DNA of 64,000 nt from Verpa conica (GCA_033030425.1 JAUFSD010000004.1:992001-1056000); one strand, 5' to 3'; numbered from the stretch's first letter, positions 10,199-20,182 are shown. The notes: generated from the sequence alone by a model not told the origin. Numbers and translations are program-made.

Positions 10199-11764
10199 CT
10201 ATTCCTCCCCCGACTCCTCCTCAGACTCCTCATCAGACTCCTCATCAGACTCCTCCTCGTCGTCGTCCACCACTTCCTCTATTTCCCCCTTGGGTGGCTT
10301 TACTACCACCTCTTTATCCTTTCCTTTGTCCTTGCGCTTACGCTTGCGCTTGGGCTCTGCTTCGGCAGCTTCATCATCATCTTCTTCCACTATTGGCCTC
10401 CTCTTTCTCTTCCTGGGGACGACTCCACCGGGGGCGTCAACAACTTTAGGAGGGATAACGGGACCTCCACCATCATCTCCACCATCATCTCCACCATCAG
10501 GAGGACCACCGCCAGGGGAACCACCACCTCCAGGGGGAACCACAGCAGCAGCCTTTGCAGCAGCCCTCGCAACAGACGACATATAATCCGAGGTATACTC
10601 CTCTTCATCCGAATGCAGGGCATCCGGCACAAGCTCTTTATGATACGATTTCATCTCATTTAACTTTGCTTGCTGGCACCTGATACGCTTGCGGAGGGTT
10701 TTGATGCGTTTCTGGCACCCTTTGTCGCTCCGCGGCTTGGGCTTATATCTCTGTTGAACCGGGCGATCATCATCGCTTGACTCCTCAGTGATATCTTCCT
10801 CCAGTGCATCCAAGTAACTCCTAGGAAGATGTGCCGGCTCCCCACGGGGCGGCGGAGTCTGTGGAGGGTACACACCGGCAATCAGTTGTCTGTGCAAGAC
10901 CACAGTTGCTATTGGCTGAGGTGCCGTGGTTGATTCTAACCAGGCTTCGACCTCATTATCATCCGTCAATAGCATATTTTCACCCGCCATTAGATTCTGT
11001 GAAGCAGGGATTTGGATAAGTGCTCCCCAGACCTTACGAGGCTGGCGACCAGGCGCATACTTTGCAGCATACTGTAGGATATCGTGCAATTCCACCGGCC
11101 GGGAAAAACTGCGGATTTTTTGGTGAATAGCGGAGGCAGAGCTCCAGGGGTATGCACAGGTTCTTCTGAAAGCTCTTGCTGGAAGATAAGCCGGATATAT
11201 AACCTCGGGATCAATAATTCGGACCAAAATGATTTTGCGGGGGAGAGCAACACCACCAGCTACGGTGCCTGCTTCAGGAAGTCCGTCACCAACACCGTCA
11301 AAGTCGCCAGTATTTGCCATCTGCTTATCTGCCAGAGCCCGAGCCTCATTTTTCTTCTTAATCGCATCGATGCAGAGATTTTTGACTGCTTTGCGGACGA
11401 GATCGGTTAGCTCCTGGGGCCCCTCGCCATCAAAGGCTGCCTTGAACCGCGACAGATACTGGTGATTCGATGCATGCTCCTCACAGGTCGTCCACGTCTC
11501 CCTATCATGGGTGTCAATTCCCGTGATTCCATGCTGAATAGAGAAGGCAGTTATATGGTCCCGAACAACCATATATGCTCGATTATTGCTGCTATTAAAG
11601 CCCAGTACCACCTTAAAGTCCGCTGCTTTCATTTCTGTGGCTCTGGAGCGAGGTGTTGGTGGTGGTGCTGGTGCTGGCACCACTGCAGGCGCTGCAGGCG
11701 CTGCACCACTACGGGCTCCTCCACGACCACCCCGACGACCACGACCACGGCCACGGCCAGCCAT
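10199..11764 (-). CDS. Unrecognised RG-rich, acidic-tailed protein (521 aa)
   Basis: I do not recognise this protein. Residues 1-25 are an RG/RGG repeat, followed by a Pro/Ala linker to about residue 45. A probably globular part follows to about residue 330 (contains FKVVLGFNSSNNRAYMVVRD and DRETWTTCEEHASNHQYLSRF). Then come an acidic/serine stretch, a basic region, a Gly/Pro/Asp-rich linker, two KRKR-type nuclear localisation candidates (PRKRKRRP, PKRKRKRKDK) and a Glu/Asp/Ser tail ending SGEE. The layout suggests a nuclear nucleic-acid or chromatin-associated protein, as inference only. The frame stays open upstream of this Met except for one TGA at 11879-11881, so the original protein was probably longer, up to the LTR insertion. 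It could be a host gene or cargo of an unidentified element. Confidence 0.6.
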   Translation of the reverse strand: MAGRGRGRGRRGGRGGARSGAAPAAPAVVPAPAPPPTPRSRATEMKAADFKVVLGFNSSNNRAYMVVRDHITAFSIQHGITGIDTHDRETWTTCEEHASNHQYLSRFKAAFDGEGPQELTDLVRKAVKNLCIDAIKKKNEARALADKQMANTGDFDGVGDGLPEAGTVAGGVALPRKIILVRIIDPEVIYPAYLPARAFRRTCAYPWSSASAIHQKIRSFSRPVELHDILQYAAKYAPGRQPRKVWGALIQIPASQNLMAGENMLLTDDNEVEAWLESTTAPQPIATVVLHRQLIAGVYPPQTPPPRGEPAHLPRSYLDALEEDITEESSDDDRPVQQRYKPKPRSDKGCQKRIKTLRKRIRCQQAKLNEMKSYHKELVPDALHSDEEEYTSDYMSSVARAAAKAAAVVPPGGGGSPGGGPPDGGDDGGDDGGGPVIPPKVVDAPGGVVPRKRKRRPIVEEDDDEAAEAEPKRKRKRKDKGKDKEVVVKPPKGEIEEVVDDDEEESDEESDEESEEESGEE

Positions 11765-11978
11765 ACTTGGTGACGGGCTTTTAGGAGTTGGTGAAGGACT
11801 TCCGAGGGCTCTTGCCGACCTTTTGAAGGCTGGCCTGCGCGATGTAGTAGAGAGTCCCTCTTGTAGGGCTTTGGGCCTTCAAGAGCTCTGTGGAGTTATT
11901 GGGGTGCCTCCAGATACTCGTAAGAATGTGGGGGTGCGGGGTTGTTGGGTGGATGGTAGGTCAGATCCCACCGGCTTC

Positions 11979-11983
11979 TGAGG
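11979..11983 (+). repeat. Target-site duplication TGAGG (left) of LTR-like copy 2
   Basis: The five bases TGAGG directly precede TGTAAC at 11984 and recur directly after GTCACA at 13243-13247. Confidence 0.8.
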
Positions 11984-13242
11984 TGTAACGGGGGCACTCC
12001 CAGGGGAGTACTGCCGTACCAAAAAAAACCAACAACCTCTCTTTCTGACGAGAAGCTTCAGCAGCGAGGCTTAGAACCGCTCATCAACACGGAAGGTCGA
12101 CAGTCCCTAGGCAAAACAGGAATAAGGATTTTAAGGGTTGCAAACTAAAGACTTTAAAAGGCTCTGCTTCCCAGGGGAAGACAAACATCTTTAGCGAAGA
12201 GTATGAGGGTCTCTGAACAACGGTTGTTCGTTGACTAGCAAGAATGATTGTCCTGGGGGAAGGACGGGTTTAAGCTATGATTTTGATTGCGAGCAAGCTG
12301 CCAAGAAGCGGGGGAACAATTCCTCCGCGCTTGGAAATCAACTGAGTCTAGAGCGCCCCTAAGAACTAGCGGGGTCGATAGACTAGCGACTAGGAAGCGT
12401 TGATTACTAAAAGCTCTTGTAACTATTGCTAAAATGGTCCGATTTCAAATCCGATTGCACCTATGGATTTGCAGCACTGTCCCCCATATACCCTCCGAGT
12501 TTGGTTCGGTTGGACGAATTTTCCTGACGGTTTTGGGGTTATTTTTGGGGTCCAAAACTTGTCTTTTTGTTAGGGAATCTGCAACTCAGGGGGGCCCCTT
12601 CTGCAAACGGCGGGTGGCACAGTGGGGCGCCTCGCGGGTGTTAGAAAACACAGAGTCCCCTAGGCAGGGTAACCCACTGGTGATTCCTGCCATTGCTTAG
12701 ATTCCTTTCCCACGTTCCTAGTCCAACCTGGGGACGTGGCGGAGAGGTAATCTTGATCCATAAGGACCTTTAGGGCGACGCACAAGGCATAGCCCCGTAT
12801 GGTTCGATTCGTGACGCCGCCAGGTTAATTATCTATTTTGCTGGCGGCCCTAACTACTAAGCATAGCTTTGCTCTCGTCTCATGGCTCTCGGCCTCCCAT
12901 AAGGTTGGCCATCAGCGAAGCCGTTGTCATTCCTCCTAGAGGAACAGGAGCTTAACTCTGTTCATGGAGGCAACTGCTTCAGTCTTATTGCACTAGTATC
13001 TCCCGTAACTATAAGCTACAGACGCATTACTCTGGTCTCTGTTGCATACCGACGACGGTGAGCTTCGCTCCGTCCTAGGAGCTTGCCAGCTCGCTTAGGG
13101 ATCGGGCTATCATAGTAATGACTTTCCTTAGTATCTATTGACCGGAACAGGATAGCTAGTCCTATCCCTCAAGGGAGATCCTCGGGCGTCTCTATATGGA
13201 GAGGTACTTAAGACTAGTCATGACGATGGTTAAATCGTCACA
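11984..13242 (+). mobile_element. LTR-like repeat unit, copy 2 (solo, with TSD)
   Basis: A 1259-bp copy of the TGTAAC...GTCACA unit with a perfect 5-bp duplication TGAGG on both sides, showing a single complete insertion (solo LTR or complete small element). It contains the shared small ORF (12434-12700) and the tRNA-like module: A box 12737-12747, B box 12801-12811, T-run 12836-12839. It lies just upstream of the RG-rich ORF and separates it from a likely 5' coding piece at 13248-13506. Confidence 0.85.
12434..12700 (+). CDS. Shared 88-codon ORF, copy 2
   Basis: Full-length version of the small ORF of the LTR-like units, starting MVRFQIRLHLWIC. Here the stop is lost relative to the other copies and the frame runs on a few codons (SPRQGNPL). 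Function unknown and translation unproven. Confidence 0.25.
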   Translation: MVRFQIRLHLWICSTVPHIPSEFGSVGRIFLTVLGLFLGSKTCLFVRESATQGGPFCKRRVAQWGASRVLENTESPRQGNPLVIPAIA

Positions 13243-13247
13243 TGAGG

Positions 13248-13506
13248 GGCTGGTACAGATTCTTTGGGGGGCGGTAAGGTTTCTATTCAAAATTAGAGTC
13301 TCGTCTAAAAGGCTTGACCTGGAGCTCGGCTTACCAGCGCCAGAGGAACTCGGTGAGCTACTACTACTAAATCCAAACGGCTGCTGAGAGGTCGACTGAG
13401 AGACTATAGGAGTAGGCGGTAGACTTAGGAAAACATCGTCGTCGTCTATTGAATTGACTGCTTTCCATCCAGTGGATTGCTTTTTTGCTGGTGGTAGTGG
13501 AGGCAT
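13248..13506 (-). pseudogene. Likely 5' coding piece of the RG-rich gene, cut off by LTR copy 2
   Basis: On the minus strand an ATG at 13506-13504 opens MPPLPPAKKQSTGWKAVNS, then acidic residues (IDDDD), a Ser/Pro-rich stretch and LNRNLTAPQRI up to the LTR junction. Beyond the LTR an open frame continues (QKPVGSDLPSTQQPR, PITPQSS, then TGA at 11879, then RPKALQEGL) into the 521-aa ORF. With the LTR and one duplication removed, the two frames differ by one base, so either an intron or a frameshift lies at the join. The composition matches the low-complexity style of the downstream ORF, but unity of the gene is inferred. Confidence 0.45.
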
Positions 13507-13678
13507 GTTTGCTTTCTTTTTATCACAACCTCGAATAACATGAAACAAGGGAAAGGCCTGCAAACAAAGGAGAATAGAGATGTGAAACGGGGGTAGTAAG
13601 GCTCTTTGTTGAAGCTGTTGAAGCGGGGGGGGTTGAAACGAGAGTGTTGTTGAAGCGAGGTTTGGTGAGAGTTGAAAG
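13507..13678. other. Putative promoter/5' region of the RG-rich gene
   Basis: About 170 bp between the proposed start codon and LTR copy 3, with no recognisable feature other than the insertion point (GAAAG, 13674-13678). Confidence 0.35.
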
Positions 13679-14936
13679 TGTGACGATCTAACCATCGTCA
13701 TGACTAGTCTCAAGTACCTCTCCATATAGAGACACCTAAGGATCTCCCTTGAGGGATAGGACTAGCTATCCTATTCCGGTCAATAGATACTAAGGAAAGT
13801 CATTACTATGATAGTTCGATTCCTAAGCGAGCTGGCGAGCTCCTAGGACAGAGCGAAGCTCACCGTCGTCGGTATGCAACAGAGACCAGAGTAATGCGTC
13901 TGTAGCTTATAGCTACGGGAGATACTAGTGCAATGAGACTGAAGCAGTTGCCTCCATGAACAGAGTTAAGCTCCTGTTCCTCTAGGAGGAATAACAACGG
14001 CTTCGCTGATGGCCAACCTTATGGGAGGCCGAGAGCCGTGAGACGAGAGCAAAGCTATGCTTAGTAGTTAGGGCCGCCAGCAAAATTAATAATTAACCTG
14101 GCGGCGTCACGAATCGAACCATACGGGGCTACGCCTTGTGCTTCGCCCTAAGGTCCTTATGGATCAAGATTACCTCTCCGCCACGTCCCAGGTTGGACTA
14201 GGAACGTGGGAAAGGAATCTAAGCAACGGCAGGAATCACCAGTGGGTTACCCTACCTAGGGGACTCTGTGTTTTCTAACACCCGCGAGGCGCCCCACTGT
14301 GCCACCCGCCGTTTGCAGAGGGGGCCCCCCTGAGTTGCTGATTCCCTAACAAAAAGACAAGTTTTGGACCCCAAAAATAACCCCAAAACCGTCAGGAAAA
14401 TTCGTCCAACCAAACCAAACTCGGAGGGTATATGGGGGACAGTGCTGCGAATCCATAGGTGCAATCGGATTTGAAATCGGACCATTATAGCAAAAGTTAC
14501 AGAGCTTTTAGTAACCAACGCTTTTTAGTCGCTAGTCTATCGACCCCGCTAGTTCTTAGGGGCGCTCTAGACTCAGTTGATTTCCAAGCACGGGGGAATT
14601 GTTCCCCGCTCCTTGGCAGCCTGCTCGCAATCAAAATTCATAGCTTAAACCCGTCCTTCCCCCAGGACAATCATTCTTGCTAGTCAACGAACAACTGTTG
14701 TTCAGAGACCCTCATACTCTTCGCTAAAGACGTTTGTCTTCCCCTGGGAAGCAGAGCCTTTTAAAGTCTTTAGTTTGCAACCCTTAAAAATCCTTATACC
14801 TGTTTAGCCTAGGGACTGTCGACCTTCCGTGTTGACGAGCGGTTCTAAGCCTCGCTGCTGAAGCTTCTCGTCAGAAAGGGAGGTTGTTGGTTTTTTTTTG
14901 GTACGGCAGTACTCCCTTGGGAGTGCCCCCGTTACA
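13679..14936 (-). mobile_element. LTR-like repeat unit, copy 3 (inverted, with TSD)
   Basis: A 1258-bp copy in reverse orientation: TGTGACGATCTAACC at the left and CCCCCGTTACA at the right. The five bases GAAAG occur on both sides (13674-13678 and 14937-14941), so this is an independent complete insertion. It carries the shared ORF on the minus strand (14252-14518) and the tRNA-like module (B box 14110-14120, A box 14173-14183, reverse complement). Confidence 0.85.
14252..14518 (-). CDS. Shared 88-codon ORF, copy 3
   Basis: Minus-strand copy of the small LTR-internal ORF, with an initiator a few codons upstream of MVRFQIRLHLWI. Same unknown peptide as in the other units. Confidence 0.25.
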   Translation of the reverse strand: MVTKSSVTFAIMVRFQIRLHLWIRSTVPHIPSEFGLVGRIFLTVLGLFLGSKTCLFVRESATQGGPLCKRRVAQWGASRVLENTESPR

Positions 14937-15022
14937 GAAAGCTGAGGTTGAGGTAGATAAGCTGAGTAGGGTTAGGCTTGTGACGTCATTTGAGGATCCA
15001 GCCAGGTCTATTTAAAAATGGA

Positions 15023-18000
15023 TACCGACCTCTCTCAAGCCGGTATTAGGCTGAGGAGGGTATCTTCAACTTCTAGCAAACGTTAATAAAGCCCTTAATT
15101 GCTCTAGGAATCCTTTGTCTACCTGCAGCGTCGCGCGGGTGCATGTAGGCAATTTTCTGCCTTATTGCTTAGTCATCGCCTCGCCAACCCCTAGCTGCAA
15201 TATATATACTACTCTGCACTGTAAGATAGTCTTCTAGCGCTGTATCAAGCATTAGTAAATATTTAAGGCCTTAACCCCACGATTCTAATCATTTTGGTGG
15301 AATGGTGTTTATTGGTGACTAACTCACCCGTTTGTTGCTTGATCGCAGCCTTTGCCGGACCCCTAGAAGTTGCAATATACTTCAGCATATCTTCAGCAAC
15401 CAAATGCCCATTCTGCTCCAATCGCTATATATATGGTGGGGCATGGGAGAATCACATTATACGGGCCCACAAACAATTAGCTAGGAAGTCCCGGTACGCG
15501 AACTTACTACCGGACTTACGGTGGTCCTCCACAGCACGCTACCAGAGGATCAATAGCAAAAAGAAGCCACAGTACCCAGCTGACGGCCTTTCCAAGGTCG
15601 GCATCGACTACGAGAAGGAGCAGGAGGAGCAGGAGGAGAGGAGCGAGAGGAGCGAGAGGAGCTAGAGGAGCGAGAGGAGCGAGAGGAGCTAGAGGAGCGA
15701 GAGGAGCGAGAGGAGTCAGAGGAGCTAGAGGAGCGAGAGGAGCTAGAGGAGAGTTGTAGTAGTGAGAATGATGAGGATGGCCTGGACTCAGACGAAGAGC
15801 CTGCCTCTGATACGGAAAGTGACGATGGGCTCTCCAGAGGGTCTAAAGCAACTTTAGATGAGCGATTACCGGACACTGGGAGTTTGGTGGGACCTATACC
15901 TAATTTCTTGGATATCAGACAAGAGCTCCTCAGGGATCCAGTTTTCCCTTTCCAGACCGTATACGATTTTAGCCTAGCAAAATGGTTCATCGATCACAAA
16001 ACGACAAAGACTGCTATCGAAGAGTATTTTCATAAAGGCCTGTATAAAGGAGGCACCGGCTCCTTGAAGTCCGCCTATACCCTCTTTAAAGCCATCAAAG
16101 CGTTACCTACTACTCTAGAGGCGCCTAGTTGGGAGTTTGTTGAGGAAAATATAGATGGGGAACCTTTTGTTTTAGCACACCGTGATCCAATGGTGTGTAT
16201 CAGATATCTTTTAGGTCAAGCAGCATTCTCGAAGGATATGGTATACGCACCTATTCAGGAATTCAACTCCTCTGGTGAAAGGATGTATTCTGAACTTAAT
16301 ACCGCTGATTGGTGGTGGGATTTACAGGTATGATACCGACTCTCTAGAGTCCGACATCAACTGCTAATAAGTTATAGAAAACCCGTTCCAATGGCTCCAC
16401 AGTAGTCCCAATCCTCTGCGCCTCAGATCAAACGCACTTAACAGACTTCTCGGGAGACAAAAAGGCTTGGCCAATCTATCTGACTATCGGCAACATATTA
16501 TCAAAAACTCGAAACAAACCCACCTCGATGGCAATGATGCTTCTTGCCCTTCTACCAATCCCACCAAAGATAGGCAAACTCAAGGCTAAAGATGCCAATG
16601 CCTACCGAGTAAAGGTGCGTGTTATCCTGGATAAAGCAATGGAGAGGGTGCTTTCGTCTCTCCACGAGCCGGCAACGAATGGAGTTGAACTGGGTTGCAC
16701 TGATGGGCAGCTGCGGTACTGCTACCCTGTGGTCTGTGGCTGGATAGCTGATCATTTAAAGCATGTTACTCTTCAGCACCTCAAGAATAATTCTTGTCCA
16801 GTATGCGAAATTGATGCATCTAGCCTAGGAGAACTCTCGCCGAAACCCTTTAAGGTTAGAGATCACGAAGCCTACAAAGCCAAGCTGAAACTCTTCGAAG
16901 AGACTGAAGATACCGAGCATCTTGATTGGCTACAAGCCAGGGGGCTGAAGGTACCGATGAACAGCTTTTGGCGGCTTCCTAGGGTCCGGCCTGAGCAGAT
17001 ATGGAAACCCGATATGCTGCATATAATCCATTTAGGCATGCTTAAGCACTTGATGGAATGGGTACAGGGATTTCTCCGGAAGCATGATCGCCTTGACGAG
17101 TTTGATAACGCGTGGAGGTCTATTCCTCCATATACTGGTATCACTGTTTTTAAAAAGAAGTATCGAGAGGTGTCTCAGTGGCAAGGGAAAGAAATGAGGA
17201 ATCTAGGACGATACCTTCTCGTAGCGTTGACGGTTTCCCTCAGGAAACCAACGACCTCCCAGGGGCCGGAGTTCAAGCGTGCCCTTCAGTGTGTTCAGGC
17301 CCTCACTGACTTCCATCTCTTGGCTCAGTATCGAAGCCATACAGAAGAAACTCTTGGATATATGGAAGCCTATTTGCAGAGATTTCATGACTATAAGGAC
17401 ATCTTCCTCGAGTTCCGGAAGTCCAAGAAAACACAGGCCAAGGCTAAGGATGCAACCGATTTACTACGCCTAGCTCACAAAAGAGCGGTGCCAGCCTCTC
17501 AGAGTCCGAGCAAGAATCGCAGAATAGCTACAGAGGATAGGCTAGAGATATCAGAGCAGCAGCAGGAAATCTATCGCGAGGAATCCCATTTCAACTTCAT
17601 CAAAATGCACCTTTTGACCCACTTTGTACCCCACGTACGTCAGTTTGGTAACATCCCCATCTACTCCACAGAGGTCGGCGAAGTCTCTCACCGAGAACAA
17701 ATAAAAGTTGGCTACCGCGCTTCAAACAAAGTCAACGCTACCAAGCAGATACTGGAGCACTACTCTCGCAGACAAACGTTGGCAATGCGGATGATTGAGA
17801 TTCGGGAAGCGGCTCGAGGGAAGTCGGCAAAGACCCTTGGAAGCGAGGTTGTAGAACTTCTACAAAAAGAAAGAACGCCAGCATGGATCGATTTAGATAC
17901 TAAGCGGCAAAGGAGACCTCTACGACTCCTACGGGGTAAAGTCATCAACAGTGGATCGGTAATCGATTTAATGGAGCTTCTAAGCAACGAGAGCTTAGTT

Positions 18001-18584
18001 TATAAAATAATGAAGTATAATAGAGGTTTGCCGGACTCACAGAAGATGACGGCGGGCGTACAGGAGTTGGAAGGGTTCCCGGTGGAGCGCTTCACACAAC
18101 TCCATATACCAGTAGCTAAATACCAAGAGACTGATCGATATACTATCTACCACGTCCGGTGTACACTAGACGAACGATTTCGGGATGGTGGGCCTAGGAA
18201 CGATTGAGTGTGGATTCAAGCCGGAGATGAGAGTGAATTTGGAGCGTTGAGAGGACGCTTGCCTGGTCAATTGCGGTGTTTATTTAAACTGAGAGGCCCT
18301 GGTACGGGACTAAGCTACCGCCTAGCGTTGGTTAAAATGCTCCGAGTGCTGGACGACGGACGCATAGAGGCTGGCATGCTATTGAAAGGGGTAGATTGTA
18401 GGCCCAAAGTCCCTGGAAGCGATGAATAGTTAGTGAGTGTGGCTTTAATTGTAGGTATGGCACATATAGTATCAGATGCAGAGGAAGGACAATGGATTAT
18501 AAATAATCGGATAGACTTTGAGACCTTTAATGATGTATACTAGAGGGCCCAGTCAATTTGGGAACGACCTGAGAGAGGTCGGTA
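15023..18584 (+). mobile_element. Plavaka-type (CACTA superfamily) DNA transposon
   Basis: A 3.56-kb element whose ends are inverted copies of one another: TACCGACCTCTCTCAAG at 15023 and, as reverse complement from 18584, TACCGACCTCTCTCAGG. Each end also contains an internal palindrome (left CCGGTA, right GACCT/AGGTC). The flanks (GGA left, AAA right) do not give a clean 3-bp duplication. The element encloses a Plavaka transposase gene and nothing else. The LTR-like copies 3 and 4 lie outside it and are not its terminal repeats. Confidence 0.65.
15294..18429 (+). pseudogene. Plavaka transposase, probably inactivated
   Basis: Catalytic protein of a Plavaka element. Exon 1 (15294-16327) encodes a zinc finger, CPFCSNRYIYGG...H....H, then a long Glu/Arg tandem tract (about 15619-15745) and IRQELLRDPVFPFQTVYDFS. 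A 50-bp intron (16328-16377, branch GCTAATAA) joins in phase 0 to the family's key block VVPILCASDQTHLTDFSGDK, WPIYLTIGN, and NSCPVCEID. Downstream are WKPDMLHIIHLGMLKHLMEW and THFVPHVRQFGNIPIYSTE. Two lesions are visible: a frame change within the Glu/Arg tract (first frame stops at 15663-15665) and a TGA at 18205-18207. Beyond the TGA the same frame continues, VWIQAGDESEFGALRGRLPG, to 18427. A spliced start near 15302 (M-V-F-I then intron) is an alternative. The single TGA is consistent with a CGA-to-TGA change. Confidence 0.85.
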
Positions 18585-18720
18585 AAAACTTGTCATTTTT
18601 TTTCTGAAACAATCATCAAATAGTCTCCTGGAGAAGTAAATCTCCCAAATATCTTCCGGAGACTTCTAGGAAACTTCCTGTCTCCCAGAGAGCTTTAAAT
18701 TGCCTTTTGGCGCCCGAGCG

Positions 18721-18817
18721 CTGAGGGTCGGCAAGCACTCTCCAGGAGAGCAGGGCGGACTTTCTCCGCTCGGGCAACAAAAATCTCCCGGAGAGTTTTT
18801 TTTTTTTTGCTAATGTA
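18721..18817 (+). repeat. Short dispersed repeat ending in poly-T, copy A
   Basis: Shares CTCTCCAGGAGA.CAGGGC, GGGCAACAAAAATCTCCC and GAGAGTTTTTTTTTTT with 21239-21333, same orientation; a weaker inverse copy lies at 8449-8500. The homopolymer end recalls a retroposed sequence read on its opposite strand, but no Pol III boxes were found in it. Confidence 0.5.
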
Positions 18818-18852
18818 ACGGTCTTGAGGGACTTGCTGCTATTGCTTAGGGG

Positions 18853-18924
18853 TGTGACGATCTAACCTTCGTCATGACTAGTCTCAAGTACCTCTCCATA
18901 TAGAGACACCTAAGGATCTCCCTT
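18853..18924 (-). mobile_element. 72-bp terminal fragment of an LTR-like unit
   Basis: TGTGACGATCTAACCTTCGTC onward matches the 3' end of the LTR-like unit in reverse orientation and stops at GGATCTCCCTT, exactly where copy 4 begins. The rest of this fifth copy is missing on the far side of copy 4, so a deletion or rearrangement accompanied or followed that insertion. Confidence 0.75.
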
Positions 18925-20182
18925 TGTAACGGGGGTACTCCCAGGGGAGTACTGCCGTACCAAAAAAAACCAACAACCTCCCTTTCTGACGAGAAGCTTC
19001 AGCAGCGAGGCTTAGAACCGCTCGTCAACACGGAAGGTCGACAGTCCCTAGGCTAAACAGGTATAAGGATTTTTAAGGGTTGCAAACTAAAGACTTTAAA
19101 AGGCTCTGCTTCCCAGGGGAAGACAAACGTCTTTAGCAAAGAGTATGAGGGTCTCTGAACAACGGTTGTTCGTTGACTAGCAAGAATGATTGTCCTGGGG
19201 GAAGGACGGGTTTAAGCTATGATTTTGATTGCGAGCAAGCTGCCAAGAAGCGGGGGAACAATTCCTCCGCGCTTGGAAATCAACTGAGTCTAGAGCGCCC
19301 CTAAGAACTAGCGGGGTCGATAGACTAGCGACTAAAAAGCGTTGGTTACTAAAAGCTCTGTAACTATTGCTAAAATGGTCCGATTTCAAATCCGATTGCA
19401 CCTATGGATTTGCAGCACTGTCCCCCATATACCCTCCGAGTTTGGTTTGGTTGGACGAATTTTCCTGACGGTTTTGGGGTTATTTTTGGGGTCCAAAACT
19501 TGTCTTTTTGTTAGGGAATCAGCAACTCAGGGGGGCCCCCTCTGCAAACGGCGGGTGGCACAGTGGGGCGCCTCGGGGGTGTTAGAAAACACAGAGTCCC
19601 CTAGGTAGGGTAACCCACTGGTGATTCCTGCCGTTGCTTAGATTCCTTTCCCACGTTCCTAGTCCAACCTGGGGACGTGGCGGAGAGGTAATCTTGATCC
19701 ATAAGGACCTTAGGGCGAAGCACAAGGCATAGCCCCATATGGTTCGATTCGTGACGCCGCCAGGTTAATTATTAATTTTGCTGGCGGCCCTAACTACTAA
19801 GCATAGCTTTGCTCTCGTTTCATGGCTCTCGGCCTCCCATAAGATTGGCCATCAGCGAAGCTGTTGTTATTCCTCCTAGAGGAACAGGAGCTTAACTCTG
19901 TTCATGGAGGTAACTGCTTCAGTCTCATTGCACTAGTATCTCCCGTAGCTATAAGCTACAGACGCATTACTCTGGTCTCTGTCGCATACCGACGACGGTG
20001 AGCTTCGCTCCGTCCTAGGAGCTCGCCAGCTCGCTTAGGGATCGGGCTATCATAGTAATGACTTTCCTTAGTATCTATTGACCGGAATGGGATAGCTAGT
20101 CCTATCCCTCAAGGGAGATCCTTAGGTGTCTCTATATGGAGAGGTACTTGAGACTGGTCATGACGATGGTTAGATCGTCACA
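18925..20182 (+). mobile_element. LTR-like repeat unit, copy 4
   Basis: A 1258-bp copy, TGTAACGGGGGTACTCCC to GATCGTCACA. The flanks CCCTT and GCTAC do not match, so the original duplication has been lost. It abuts the 72-bp inverted fragment at its left. The shared ORF is intact (19342-19608). The tRNA-like module is at A box 19678-19688, B box 19741-19751, T-run 19776-19779. Confidence 0.8.
19342..19608 (+). CDS. Shared 88-codon ORF, copy 4
   Basis: Fourth copy of the LTR-internal ORF. An upstream initiator gives 88 codons that include MVRFQIRLHLWICSTVPH and end NTESPR. Unknown function; translation unproven. Confidence 0.25.
   Translation: MVTKSSVTIAKMVRFQIRLHLWICSTVPHIPSEFGLVGRIFLTVLGLFLGSKTCLFVRESATQGGPLCKRRVAQWGASGVLENTESPR

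Noticed and set aside
8850..13242. Copies 1 and 2 as the two LTRs of a retrotransposon with the RG-rich ORF as gag
   Set aside because: Copy 2 carries its own TGAGG duplication, the ORF is antisense to the LTRs and shows no gag or zinc-knuckle features.
13679..20182. LTR-like copies 3 and 4 as 1.26-kb terminal inverted repeats of one giant transposon
   Set aside because: Copy 3 has its own GAAAG duplication and is therefore an independent insertion; the Plavaka element has separate short ends at 15023 and 18584.
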